Source: Mucilaginibacter endophyticus | GTDB lineage: Bacteria > Bacteroidota > Bacteroidia > Sphingobacteriales > Sphingobacteriaceae | Direction: 5' to 3' | Assembly (NCBI RefSeq): GCF_003351025.1 | Contig: NZ_QPCG01000011.1 | Span: forward strand, 62,001-126,000 | Length of the DNA: 64,000 bases | Part shown: piece by piece, positions 17,616 to 26,280 of the stretch | How positions within the stretch are numbered: the stretch's first letter is position 1 | How the letters are laid out: the number at the start of each line of letters is the position of its first letter | Position numbers and translations under genes: made by a program | The notes under the pieces: model-generated | Seen by the model: only the letters and a program-made list of their open reading frames with translations | Told to the model about the DNA's origin: nothing | Databases searched by the model: none

Positions 17616-17740
17616 AATGGACGGGTAAGAAAGTGCGGGATTGCACATCACAAAGCTGGGCCTTAAGGAAAAAATAGCGCGGTAATGGCGCGGTAATATG
17701 ACGGAATTGTATATTTAACGGCAAAAATGGTTTCTAAAGG

Positions 17741-18901
17741 ATGGAAGGAACAGATGATATTATTTTCCGGCAGCTCTATCGTGAGGCTTACAGCCTGTGC
17801 TTTAAGAAGTCCTTGCAAAAAACGGTGTCGGAAACGGAAAGCAAACTTTTCTATAACGAGATCCTGGAGCAAACCGGCCTGACCGTAGGCTGGCGCAGCC
17901 TTAAAAATTATTCATTTTATGTACTTGGTGAAAACAGTGACCGGCAGGAGAACCCGTCGGTAGCCACGCTGGATACGCTTGCGCGTTACGTATTGAAAGC
18001 GCCTTTTACCACTGAACTTGTCCGTAAGCAGAATGAAGCGCACCATCCGTACTGGTATTTATACCGAGCAAGGTCGTTGGAAAATACCATTCCTACCATA
18101 ACGCAGAAAAAGCAGCCAAATGCAAAATGGATAGTAGCTATAGCCTTCATACTGCTCCTGACAGGAACGGCGATAACCCTCTGGCTTAATTGGCACGGGC
18201 CGGATACTTTTACAGAAAACTTTGAGAACGAGGATATGACAAGAAGTGGCTGGCAGCTTCAAAATATAAACCCAGATTACTGGAACAAGCGTAAAATAAA
18301 TCCACATGCATTGACCCTATATACTTTGCCGGGTGACAACTGGCCGGATAGTGCCGCATCTCCAGCCATCCAAAATCTGTTGATCAGGCGCCTGCCGCAG
18401 GATTGTTTTCAACTCGAGCTTCAAATGGAGAATTTTATCCCGTCAGGAGAGTGGCAACAGGCCGGTGTGTTGTTGCTGGCAGACAGCAGCCTGAACAGTG
18501 CCTCCATACGCATGTCGCTGGCCTTTAACGATTTTTTTGGCGGCAATGACCTGCCTAAGGAGATCATCGTTCAAGCGATATCCTCACTGGGCAACGGCGC
18601 GAAACCGGAGGAGTTCATCCATTACAAAGTGCTGGCACCTGACAGCGCGGCGAAAAAACCAATCTTGTTCGGGAACCTGAAGCACACCGCCTTACGTATC
18701 GAAAAGAAAGGCAAAGCTTACCGTTTTCTTTACGCCGGCGGATTTACCGAAGAGGAAGCTTTTAAAGAGCTGGCTGTAAAGAACCACGACATCGTACCGC
18801 GCTATGTGGCCATATTTGCGCTGAAAGGTAGGGTCAACCATACGCAGATTGTACCGGTTAGCATTAAAAAGTTCATGCTGCAATCCATACCCTGCCAATG
18901 A
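17741..18901 (+). CDS. Single-pass membrane protein with LamG/DUF1349-like ectodomain
   Basis: A 386-residue protein in three parts. The first is an acidic cytoplasmic domain (residues 1-110; SLKNYSFYVLGENSD, NPSVATLDTLARYVL). The second is one membrane helix (about 130-150; WIVAIAFILLLTGTAITLW). The third is an ectodomain of about 230 residues with jelly-roll character (FQLELQMENFIPSGEWQQAG, LRIEKKGKAYRFLYAGG). It is divergent from the barrel gene at 16878-17615 with a gap of about 125 bp. The layout suggests a cell-surface carbohydrate or ligand sensor anchored in the inner membrane. No family name can be given with certainty. Confidence 0.6.
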   Translation: MEGTDDIIFRQLYREAYSLCFKKSLQKTVSETESKLFYNEILEQTGLTVGWRSLKNYSFYVLGENSDRQENPSVATLDTLARYVLKAPFTTELVRKQNEAHHPYWYLYRARSLENTIPTITQKKQPNAKWIVAIAFILLLTGTAITLWLNWHGPDTFTENFENEDMTRSGWQLQNINPDYWNKRKINPHALTLYTLPGDNWPDSAASPAIQNLLIRRLPQDCFQLELQMENFIPSGEWQQAGVLLLADSSLNSASIRMSLAFNDFFGGNDLPKEIIVQAISSLGNGAKPEEFIHYKVLAPDSAAKKPILFGNLKHTALRIEKKGKAYRFLYAGGFTEEEAFKELAVKNHDIVPRYVAIFALKGRVNHTQIVPVSIKKFMLQSIPCQ

Positions 18902-19015
18902 TATGCCCGAAACAGGGAAAGCGTTTTAGGCATTTTGTAACATGAAATTGTCTTACGTTTAATCCGGCCTTGCTTTATTAACTGTCTTCTGGAATCCATA
19001 CCAATCTGTATTTAA

Positions 19016-19264
19016 AACAACCAACCCAAAAATATCGCTTACATCAAGGACGAATTCTTTCCAAAAAAGGTTTATCAGAACCACAAGGAGGCAAAGAAAA
19101 GTATCGCAGTGATCATAGGCCATTACAACGAGCGGCGCCCTCATGCAAGCTTGAATTTCCATACGCCGGACCAAGCAAATGGCATGTCTGGTGAAATTCA
19201 AAAGCGTTGGAAAGGATATTCGAGTGTCGAAGCCCGATCCACGGTTTGCGCGCTTGCTGCTTGA
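19016..19264 (+). mobile_element. IS3-family transposase C-terminal remnant
   Basis: An open frame reads PKNIAYIKDEFFPKKVYQN, then SIAVIIGHYNERRPHASLNFHTPDQA, quoted here as HYNERRPHASLNF. This is the conserved end of an IS3-type OrfB with the YNxRRPHxSL motif. No start, no upstream catalytic region and no inverted repeats are visible, so it is a decayed tail. Its last codons overlap the start of the manganese catalase gene in another frame. Confidence 0.75.
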
Positions 19265-20120
19265 GCAATTTGGCGGCGCAAATGGCGAGCTCAAGGCTGC
19301 TATGCAGTACTTTACACAGGCATTTTCCTGTAAACAGCCTTACCCGGATAAGTATGATTTGCTGATGGATATCAGCATTGAAGAATTCAGCCACCTCGAG
19401 ATTGTTGGGGCTACTATTCAAATGTTGCTGAGCGGTGTAAGCGGCGACCTCAAAGCTTCGGCAGATGAATCGGAAATTATGCAAACCATGAATGGTAAAG
19501 CAGCTAAGGAAAGCTTCATGCACGAGGCCATGTTCAATCCACAGTTTGCTGTGCTTAGTGGCGGGGGGCCAACCTTAACAGATAGCAACGGTAACCCATG
19601 GACAGCTGCCTATGTAACCGCAAATGGCGATTTGACTGTCGATCTCCGTTCAAATATCGCTGCCGAATCGCGCGCCAAAATTGTTTATGAATACCTGATG
19701 TCGTTTACGGATGATCCTTATGTAAAAGAAACACTTCGTTTTCTCATGACCCGCGAAGTGGCTCACTATCAGCAATTCGAAGCTGCGCTGAATAGTATAC
19801 AGCCAAACTTCCCGCCGGGCGTGTTACAAAGTGATCCCAGATATAGTAACCTATACTTCAACATGTCTGACGGAGTCGAAATAAAAGGTGCCTGGAATGA
19901 AGGACAAAGCACACAGTTACGAGAAGAATGGCAATATGTGGCCGAACCGTTGGAGAAGGTGAAGAAAAGCAATGGCCTCACCGAATGTGAGCCTGAAGGT
20001 ACCGAAAGAACAGAGAAAGAGGTATTGCAGGCCGATAAAGCCCTGGCGAAAGAACGGAGCGAGGAAATCAAACAAGCTACGCCGTTAAAAGCCATTCAAT
20101 GGAGTACTTACGGTGAATAA
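19179..20120 (+). CDS. Manganese catalase
   Basis: A 313-residue di-manganese catalase that disproportionates hydrogen peroxide. The metal-ligand segments are visible: GELKAAMQY (Glu), SIEEFSHLEIV (Glu, His), AESRAKIVYEY (Glu) and MTREVAHYQQF (Glu, His). The first 15 or so residues (MACLVKFKSVGKD) do not match the usual start and are encoded inside the IS3 remnant. Homology becomes firm at VSKPDPRFARLLLEQFGG. The start has thus probably been rebuilt by the insertion. A terminator follows at 20145. Confidence 0.85.
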   Translation: MACLVKFKSVGKDIRVSKPDPRFARLLLEQFGGANGELKAAMQYFTQAFSCKQPYPDKYDLLMDISIEEFSHLEIVGATIQMLLSGVSGDLKASADESEIMQTMNGKAAKESFMHEAMFNPQFAVLSGGGPTLTDSNGNPWTAAYVTANGDLTVDLRSNIAAESRAKIVYEYLMSFTDDPYVKETLRFLMTREVAHYQQFEAALNSIQPNFPPGVLQSDPRYSNLYFNMSDGVEIKGAWNEGQSTQLREEWQYVAEPLEKVKKSNGLTECEPEGTERTEKEVLQADKALAKERSEEIKQATPLKAIQWSTYGE

Positions 20121-20144
20121 TTTGAGGTGATAGGTTGATTGTTG

Positions 20145-20175
20145 AGGCTGGTTTCCGTATGGGGCCGGCCTTTTA
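20145..20175 (+). terminator. Terminator after Mn catalase
   Basis: AGGCTGG (20145-20151) pairs with CCGGCCT (20165-20171), with one G-U pair, followed by TTTT. It lies 25 bp past the catalase stop. Confidence 0.55.
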
Positions 20176-20268
20176 TATCCGTTATTCATGCCAATTGTTC
20201 AACCAATTATGCGGCTTTAATACAATTCAACTTTAGAGTTTCCTCCTTACATAAACACATCATTTACA

Positions 20269-20676
20269 ATGTTAACAAACAACGTACTTATGAACGATAA
20301 TCTAACAGAAAACGGCAATCAGCCCTTAACAACACAAGGCGATACCGATAACAAGGCAGACCAATTAGGAGGAACAACCAACCTCCCGCCCGAACAGTTA
20401 AAAAAGGAAGGCGGTATATCAAGCAGTGACGAAGACAACCCTTACAATATCAGCGATCCCGACGATCTTCACGAAATACGGGTAGGGGATGATATCGGTG
20501 AGCCGGATCCCGAAGGTTTTCAACCTAATCAAGATAATGATGGCGCTGCAGAATCGCAGTCGGCTGGTTTACAGGATGCCCAGCAAATTATCGACGGCGC
20601 CCGCAACGAAGACCAGCTTGACAGACTGAAAGAAAATGCAGAACAAAGAGAAGATGAAGACGATGAAAATCTTTAA
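20269..20676 (+). CDS. Acidic, probably disordered hypothetical protein
   Basis: A 135-residue protein, very rich in Asp, Glu, Asn and Gln (NPYNISDPDDLHEIRVGDD, then EQREDEDDENL), with no cysteine and no membrane helix. The sequence suggests an intrinsically disordered protein. It lies between Mn catalase and CinA/DUF892 genes, a setting typical of general-stress clusters. A second in-frame ATG lies at 20290. A strong terminator follows at 20691. Confidence 0.55.
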   Translation: MLTNNVLMNDNLTENGNQPLTTQGDTDNKADQLGGTTNLPPEQLKKEGGISSSDEDNPYNISDPDDLHEIRVGDDIGEPDPEGFQPNQDNDGAAESQSAGLQDAQQIIDGARNEDQLDRLKENAEQREDEDDENL

Positions 20677-20690
20677 GGTTACATTTAGCA

Positions 20691-20735
20691 CAACAAGGCA
20701 AGTCATTAATCAGTACTTGCCTTGTTGATTGTTTG
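20691..20735 (+). terminator. Strong stem-loop terminator
   Basis: CAACAAGGCAAGT (20691-20703) and ACTTGCCTTGTTG (20715-20727) form a perfect 13-bp stem with an 11-nt loop, followed by a T-rich stretch. It lies 15 bp after the acidic protein gene. Confidence 0.7.
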
Positions 20736-21342
20736 CTCAATGTGTTTATATAAATTCCGCTTTCATCTCAATGCCACTACAGTTTATGCCAGTATGAACC
20801 ATATGCGCTCAGGTTGATGTTTTGTCCATTGTAAATGAAGTGTTGTTTGCTAGGGCTAAAATTATGGACTATTAATGAGCGTTTCCATGGTCGTCATATA
20901 ACAGCGCCAGCATTTCATCCGGAAACTTTAATAATTCAAATTTACCATAATCAATTTCCGAAATTGATGAAAATAGGAGCGCCTCGTCGGCTTGATCGAC
21001 TGCGAATATTAAATCCGTATTTGCGGATAAGATTGCGGTCGTGGTCCAATTAGAAAAATGATCAAAGAAATTCCCAAGCAATCTTCTCAGCAACTTTTAA
21101 GAATGTCGGTTTGCAAACTGCGGTTAATTTAACGCGATTGTGGAAACTACTTAAAATGCGTCGTATTAATCACAATTCGAACGTTTTCGTCTAAAAGCGC
21201 CAATCCAAAATAACCGGATGCTGTTTATCCCTTATGATGTCACAAGCCTCATTGAAAAATAAAATGATCGCTGATTTTGCTTTCAGCTGCGCTGATAGTT
21301 GCCAATGTTTTATTTATTCAAAAACAAGTAGTTGAACAAATA
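20736..21342. other. Intergenic region with one weak minus-strand reading frame
   Basis: About 600 bp without a clear gene. A minus-strand frame at 20872-21093 reads NTDLIFAVDQADEALLF and FPDEMLALLYDDHG, which looks protein-like, but it has only a TTG start directly after a stop codon and no upstream extension. It may be the tail of a decayed gene. Nothing else is recognised. Confidence 0.3.
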
Positions 21343-21813
21343 ATGGAAAAGAAGATTGCTGATTGCGCTAAAGTACTGGCTCAAAAAAAATTGAACATCG
21401 CTTTCGTTGAAAGTGCGACAGCGGGCTGGCTGTGTTCAGAATTTGCGTTGACCGAACAATCCGGGCAAATACTGAAAGGTGGCATCACCTGTTATGACGC
21501 TTCGCTGAAGGAAAGCTTACTGGGTGTACGGCATGAGTTGATCGCTGCGTTTACACCTGAATCGCAGGAAGTGACTGATGAGCTCGCGCGCTGCTTGGGC
21601 AATCTGATTCCCGCCGATATCTATGTGGCCGTAACCGGCCTGACCACTCCGGGAGGCAGTGAAACGCGACAAAAGCCGGTAGGGACAATGTTCGTCTCAG
21701 TCCTGTACAATCAGCAAATTTTCCGGCTACGAAAAGTTTTCACCGGTGATTGCGAAACGATCATCATAAAGACTATTGCCGCCACAGCTGAACTCATAAT
21801 GAACACAGAATAA
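21343..21813 (+). CDS. CinA C-terminal domain protein (NMN amidohydrolase-like)
   Basis: A protein of about 156 residues. LNIAFVESATAGWLCSEFAL near the N-terminus and VAVTGLTTPGGSETRQKPVG near residue 105 match the stand-alone CinA C-terminal/PncC domain, which deamidates nicotinamide mononucleotide in NAD salvage. The usual ExxTGG pattern reads ESATAG here. The ATG at 21343 is chosen because the upstream extension is a hydrophobic non-family stretch. The DUF892 gene follows 31 bp later. Confidence 0.75.
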   Translation: MEKKIADCAKVLAQKKLNIAFVESATAGWLCSEFALTEQSGQILKGGITCYDASLKESLLGVRHELIAAFTPESQEVTDELARCLGNLIPADIYVAVTGLTTPGGSETRQKPVGTMFVSVLYNQQIFRLRKVFTGDCETIIIKTIAATAELIMNTE

Positions 21814-21844
21814 TCAAATCATTTACTTCAAAATCATAAAAAAA

Positions 21845-22402
21845 ATGCCTACAAAAAACACCAAAAGTACGGCCGCATCAGCTGCAAGCCGTACACCGGA
21901 AGCCGAAAGCGCTTTGAAAGAATTATTCATTGACGAATTAAAAGACATTTATTGGGCAGAAAAGCATCTTGCGTCGGCCTTACCCAAACTTCTTAAAGGC
22001 GCGACATCGGAAGATCTCAAGCAAACCCTTACAAATCATTTGGAAGAAACCAAAAACCACGTGGCCCGCTTGGAAAACGTCTTCGAATCATTAGGAGGAA
22101 AAGCCTCTGCCAAAAAGTGCCTGGCCATGGAGGGTTTGTTGAACGAAGCAACAGAACTGTTATCTGATACCGATAAGGGCACGGAGGTCCGTGACGTGGC
22201 GATCATCTCTGCAGCGCAGAAAGTAGAGCACTATGAAATTGCTTCATACGGAACTTTACGCACTCTTGCAGGTACTTTAGGGTTCAGCGAAGCACAAAGC
22301 CTGTTAGATGAAACGTTGGCCGAAGAGAAAAACGCCGATCAGTTATTGACCCAGGTTGCGGAAAACTATGTAAATGAGGCGGCAGCCTCAGAAAGCGAAT
22401 AG
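21845..22402 (+). CDS. DUF892 (YciE/YciF) ferritin-like protein
   Basis: A 185-residue four-helix-bundle protein. LKELFIDELKDIYWAEKHL at residues 24-42 and the helix with AQKVEHYEIASYGTLR carry the Glu/His ligands expected of this ferritin-like di-metal family. It is preceded by a flexible Ala/Ser/Thr-rich N-terminus. YciE/YciF proteins are stress-induced. It lies in a cluster with Mn catalase and is followed by a strong terminator. Confidence 0.85.
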   Translation: MPTKNTKSTAASAASRTPEAESALKELFIDELKDIYWAEKHLASALPKLLKGATSEDLKQTLTNHLEETKNHVARLENVFESLGGKASAKKCLAMEGLLNEATELLSDTDKGTEVRDVAIISAAQKVEHYEIASYGTLRTLAGTLGFSEAQSLLDETLAEEKNADQLLTQVAENYVNEAAASESE

Positions 22403-22409
22403 TCATTTG

Positions 22410-22440
22410 GACGGGGCAGGAAGGCTGCCCCGTCTATTAT
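22410..22440 (+). terminator. Terminator after the DUF892 gene
   Basis: GACGGGGCAG (22410-22419) pairs perfectly with CTGCCCCGTC (22425-22434) around a 5-nt loop, 7 bp after the stop, followed by TATTATATA. Confidence 0.65.
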
Positions 22441-22635
22441 ATACGGGACTCGCTATATTAGGCGATAGGTTTCAATTCAAAAAATATTGCGGCCGCCGAT
22501 CTTGCCGTATCCGAGATATCATATCATACCTGTTTCGTTATCGAAGCCTACTTTCAAGGTTTTTACGCTCGTTTGAAATACTCGCCCATATCAGAAATTC
22601 TCCACGTTACTACCTTGATTCTGTTTTTTGGAAAT

Positions 22636-23652
22636 TTAAAAGCTGTTGTTAACTAAAGGAATGACTTTTTCGCCGATTAACTCGATGCTTTTCATGAGTT
22701 GCTTATGTGTTAATTCAGCATTATCCATTTGAAACGTGACCCTTGATAACCCGCCCAACGCTTCGCTATGCCTAAGTATTTTTTCGGCTGTTTGTTCGGG
22801 GTTGCCAACTATGATTGCACCTTCCGGGCCGGCTACCGAATTAAAAGATGCCCTGGTTATAGGTGCCCAGCCCCTTTCTTTCCCCAGTGCTGTGAAAACT
22901 TTTGCATAACCGGGAAAATAATCATCTGTCGCTTCCTGACTGGTTTTTGAAACGTAACCTAATGAATGCAGGGCTACTTTTAAATGCTCAGGCTTATAAC
23001 CGGCCTGTTCGCCTGCCATCTTATACAGATCGATCAATGGACGGAATCGTTTCGTGTCGCCACCGATGATTGATACCATTAACGGAAGGCCAAGTTGCCC
23101 CGCCCGTATAAAAGACCCAGGTGTGCCCCCAACACCAAGCCATACGGGTAACTTATCCTGCAAGGGGCGCGGATATACGCTTTGATTTTCAAGCGCAGCC
23201 CTGAATTTCCCTGACCATGTTACCTTTTCATATCTGATTATCTGGAGTAACAGATCGAGTTTCTCTGCAAAAAGCGCATCGTAATCTTCCAGCCGGTAAC
23301 CGAAAAGTGGAAATGCTTCGACCGAAGATCCCCGGCCTGCAACAATTTCAGCGCGCCCGTCCGAGAGCAGATCAAGCGTTGAAAAGGCCTGGAATACCCG
23401 TACCGGATCGGCTGCGCTCAATACGGTTACAGCGCTCATTAGCCTGATATTTTTGGTTTTTGCCGCTGCCGCCGCCAGGATCAGCGTATTGGCCGAATCC
23501 AGGTATTCCTTACGATGGTGTTCGCCTATGCCGAATACAGCGAGGTCGGCCTGATCGGCCAATACCATCCTTTCCAGCAGTTCACTCAAAACTTTAGCAG
23601 GAGATGATTGGTAAGATGCCACCGCCGCGAAGCTGTCAATTCCTATTTCCAT
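22636..23652 (-). CDS. LLM class flavin-dependent oxidoreductase
   Basis: A 338-residue luciferase-like enzyme with MEIGIDSFAAV, FGIGEHHRKEYLDSA, VTVLSAADPVRVFQ and AGRGSSVEAFPLFGY. It is plainly a paralogue of the LLM enzyme at 1840-2862, about 20 kb away. It needs FMN; the substrate is unknown. It is the last gene of a minus-strand group with a DoxX-like protein and an SDR. Confidence 0.88.
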   Translation of the reverse strand: MEIGIDSFAAVASYQSSPAKVLSELLERMVLADQADLAVFGIGEHHRKEYLDSANTLILAAAAAKTKNIRLMSAVTVLSAADPVRVFQAFSTLDLLSDGRAEIVAGRGSSVEAFPLFGYRLEDYDALFAEKLDLLLQIIRYEKVTWSGKFRAALENQSVYPRPLQDKLPVWLGVGGTPGSFIRAGQLGLPLMVSIIGGDTKRFRPLIDLYKMAGEQAGYKPEHLKVALHSLGYVSKTSQEATDDYFPGYAKVFTALGKERGWAPITRASFNSVAGPEGAIIVGNPEQTAEKILRHSEALGGLSRVTFQMDNAELTHKQLMKSIELIGEKVIPLVNNSF

Positions 23653-23697
23653 AACTTACAGATTATTGTACATTGATTCTATTTCAAAACTTCAGGA

Positions 23698-24072
23698 TCA
23701 TTTGATGATGATCCTGAAGTTTTTGTCAAGGTAAAGCATGATTGGCGTGGTTACCGACACGTAAAGCGCGTTGAAATAATGGCTGTACTCATGGCGCGAC
23801 ATATGTGCCGTAAATGCGCCAATGGCAAACGGGAATAAAAGCAGCATGCCCAGGTTTCTGAATTCCGGTTTGTACAAACCAAAAAGAACAATAAGCCAGC
23901 CTCCCAGTTCGCCATAACCGATAAGGGTGGTCCATATATAATTAAAGCCAAGGAAGTTCATGCCGTCCATCATTGTTTTGGTATGAAAAACTTTTTCGAG
24001 TGAGGCGTAACCAAATACATAAATATAATAAGTGATTAAAAGCCAGTAAGCTACTTTTTTGAAGGTTTCCAT
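23698..24072 (-). CDS. DoxX family membrane protein
   Basis: A 124-residue protein with four predicted helices. It has the DoxX-like pattern YASLEKVFHTKTMMDGMNFLG followed by GYGELGGWLIVLFGLY, then a helix and a short C-terminus (YVSVTTPIMLYLDKNFRI). It lies between the SDR (24133-24873) and the LLM gene on the same strand. Its role is probably in membrane redox homeostasis, inferred from family context only. Confidence 0.7.
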   Translation of the reverse strand: METFKKVAYWLLITYYIYVFGYASLEKVFHTKTMMDGMNFLGFNYIWTTLIGYGELGGWLIVLFGLYKPEFRNLGMLLLFPFAIGAFTAHMSRHEYSHYFNALYVSVTTPIMLYLDKNFRIIIK

Positions 24073-24132
24073 GATATTAAATTTTAATGGTTGTTAAATT
24101 TATTTTGAATTAGAGTTTGTGTTGATATGATC

Positions 24133-24873
24133 TTAAGCGTTTAAACCGCCATCTACCGTAATGAATGATCCGGTAATGAAGCGGCTTTCTTCTCCGGCCA
24201 AAAACGCTACCGTGTTGGCAATATCTTCGGGGCTGCCGTATTCGCCAATTGCTATCCGGGCTTTTCTCAATTCGGCTCGTTCTGTACCGTCGGGGTTCAT
24301 ATCCGTGTTGGTAGGTCCCGGCTGCACGAGGTTCACGGTAATTTTGCGGGGACCAAGATCGCGTGCAAGCCCGCGGGTAAAACCCTGCAAGGCAGATTTA
24401 CTCATGGTGTACAGGGTGGTTTGCGGACCAATCGCATTTTCGGCCATATTGCTCCCTATCGAAATAATACGGCCTCCCTGCGGCATATATTTAACTGCTT
24501 CCTGCGAGCCCATGAACACGGCTCTTACATGGATATCCATGGTCGATTCATAATCCTGGAGCGTATAATCTTCAAAGGGCTTTCCGATATAAATTCCGGC
24601 GTTGTTGACCAGAATATCTACACGGCCGTATTCCTGAGCTGCGTACGCGATAACTTTTTGCAAATCGGCCTTATTTGCACTATCGGCCACTAATGGGATC
24701 GCTAAACCGCCCTTATTTTTAATCTCAGCGGCCAGTTCCTGTGCCTTTGCCACCGAGTTGTGGTAAGTGAACACTACGGTGGCTCCTTCGGCGGCGAGCT
24801 TACGGGTGATGGCAGCACCAATTCCGCGGGTGCCGCCGGTAACTATTGCTATTTTATTTGCTAACTTTTTCAT
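24133..24873 (-). CDS. SDR family oxidoreductase (FabG-like)
   Basis: A 246-residue SDR. The start at 24873 gives MKKLANKIAIVTGGTRG; the longer frame would add 26 hydrophobic residues and is unlikely. TGGTRGIGAAIT, NNAGIYIG, catalytic Ser in ISIGSNMAE, YTMSKSALQGFTRG and TGSFITVDGGLNA are all present. It is divergent from an HxlR gene at 24963, with a GTAC-N15-GTAC element in the 89-bp gap. HxlR is probably its regulator. Confidence 0.88.
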   Translation of the reverse strand: MKKLANKIAIVTGGTRGIGAAITRKLAAEGATVVFTYHNSVAKAQELAAEIKNKGGLAIPLVADSANKADLQKVIAYAAQEYGRVDILVNNAGIYIGKPFEDYTLQDYESTMDIHVRAVFMGSQEAVKYMPQGGRIISIGSNMAENAIGPQTTLYTMSKSALQGFTRGLARDLGPRKITVNLVQPGPTNTDMNPDGTERAELRKARIAIGEYGSPEDIANTVAFLAGEESRFITGSFITVDGGLNA

Positions 24874-24922
24874 TTTTTTTGATTTGATGAACAAAATTAG
24901 GGTGTAAATAATAAATTTGCAT

Positions 24923-24945
24923 GTACTGATAAAATTGTTAAGTAC
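24923..24945. promoter_or_regulatory. Candidate HxlR operator GTAC-N15-GTAC
   Basis: GTAC at 24923-24926 and GTAC at 24942-24945 are separated by 15 bases, extended as TGTACT...AAGTAC. Spacing and position match the site at 12401-12423 in the other SDR/hxlR pair. Confidence 0.55.
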
Positions 24946-24962
24946 TAACAAAAAAGTAAGAA

Positions 24963-25349
24963 ATGAGAAAATTCACATCTACGAACGCTTTTAATGAAAA
25001 GCTTATTAACGATAGTTGTGGCATGGGTAGGGCCTTAAACATTGTTGGAGGCCGTTGGAAACCCGCCATATTATACAAGCTTCATAATGGTACCATGCGT
25101 TATGGTGAGTTAAGAAAATCTATCGAGGGCATTTCCGAGCGAATGCTGGTAGCCCAATTGCGTGAACTGGAACAAGACCAGGTAATTGAGCGCATCGTAT
25201 ACCCGGAGGTGCCGCCGCGCGTGGAGTACCGAATGACCGAGTTAGGGAAAACTATGGGTCCCATGCTTGAAGCGATGTCTGAATGGGGAGATATCCACCG
25301 CGCAAACGTTGCCGATAAATATGGCAATCCGGGAGATGGAGAGAAGTAA
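24963..25349 (+). CDS. HxlR family transcriptional regulator
   Basis: A 128-residue winged-helix regulator. The conserved Cys is in INDSCGMGRALNIVGGRWK, with ILYKLHNGTMRYGELRK, MLVAQLRELEQDQVIER and the wing VPPRVEYRMTELGKT. It is divergent from an SDR gene, mirroring the pair at 11578-12882. It is probably a redox- or electrophile-responsive repressor of that SDR. Confidence 0.88.
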   Translation: MRKFTSTNAFNEKLINDSCGMGRALNIVGGRWKPAILYKLHNGTMRYGELRKSIEGISERMLVAQLRELEQDQVIERIVYPEVPPRVEYRMTELGKTMGPMLEAMSEWGDIHRANVADKYGNPGDGEK

Positions 25350-25499
25350 TAATTTGCCCGTGCAGGGTGAAGGCGCCTACCCGACAGCGTTAAGTTATGT
25401 GACATGTTAGCTATAGAGGTATAGTTGCGCTTGTAATTTAACCAAGCGTCAAACGGTGATAAAATGGTTAACTGTTTAAAGAAATGCAGCGGAAATAAA

Positions 25500-26111
25500 T
25501 CAAAAACTTCCGGTTGTAATTTCGGTCATTTTGCTCCTGATGGTTTTTGCACGAACCGTATTGAAAAATTCGGGCGTAAAACCGAGGTAGCTTGCTATAT
25601 GCTTCTGGGGAATCCTCCGGTCAAGTTCCGGGTACCTGTGCCTGAAATAGTTATACCTTTCGCAGCCACTCAGCGATAAAAGCTGGATCTGTTTTAAATG
25701 GATGGTAGCAAGCGAATTTTGATAGGAGATCCGGAAAAAACGCTCAAGCGCTGGGATCTCTTTCAACAACGATTCAAGCGCTATGTTGGAAATATGTACC
25801 AGTTCACAATCTTCGAGCGCTATGATGTTGCATAGTGCCGGGGTATTAAATGTTCGGCTGTATATATCAGAGATCCAGAACCCCTCAATCGCGAAATAAG
25901 TATTATGCTCCATTCCCTTTTTATCAAGATAGTACGTACGCAAGCAGCCCTTGTTTACAAAATATTCATGCCTGGCGTCTTCACCCGCCCGTACCAAAAA
26001 TTCTCTACGTTTCAGTTTTTTGATGCTCAACAACGAGCATAGTTTTTGTTCTTCCTGTTCGGTAAGTTTGGTATGACGGCGGATGGTTGATAAAAAGCGG
26101 TTGAAATCCAT
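25500..26111 (-). CDS. Crp/Fnr family transcriptional regulator
   Basis: A 203-residue protein with an N-terminal cyclic-nucleotide-binding-type fold (LVRAGEDARHEYFVNKGCLR, FAIEGFWISDIYSRT) and a C-terminal HTH (IPQKHIASYLGFTPEFFNTV). There is no FNR-type Cys cluster. It is similar to the regulator at 32597-33220. A dyad (TTAAGT-TA-CCTTAA, 26165-26178) lies about 55 bp before its start and matches four better copies further on, suggesting autoregulation. Confidence 0.85.
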   Translation of the reverse strand: MDFNRFLSTIRRHTKLTEQEEQKLCSLLSIKKLKRREFLVRAGEDARHEYFVNKGCLRTYYLDKKGMEHNTYFAIEGFWISDIYSRTFNTPALCNIIALEDCELVHISNIALESLLKEIPALERFFRISYQNSLATIHLKQIQLLSLSGCERYNYFRHRYPELDRRIPQKHIASYLGFTPEFFNTVRAKTIRSKMTEITTGSF

Positions 26112-26164
26112 AAGTTCAATAAGGTAGAAGTCTCAAATTTCATTACTTTATGGATAAAATAAAA

Positions 26165-26178
26165 TTAAGTTACCTTAA
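26165..26178. promoter_or_regulatory. TTAAGA-N2-TCTTAA-type site (imperfect)
   Basis: TTAAGT-TA-CCTTAA lies upstream of the Crp/Fnr gene. It keeps the spacing of the sites at 27546, 29164, 29269 and 33272 but differs in the inner bases of the arms. Confidence 0.45.
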
Positions 26179-26280
26179 GTTTTTTGTTCTTACGCTGGTG
26201 CGTTGTTCCCGGTTATAATCCCAAAAGTGATACCTGTAAATATCACATTTGGGACTAACTCACAGACAAAACTAAATAGC

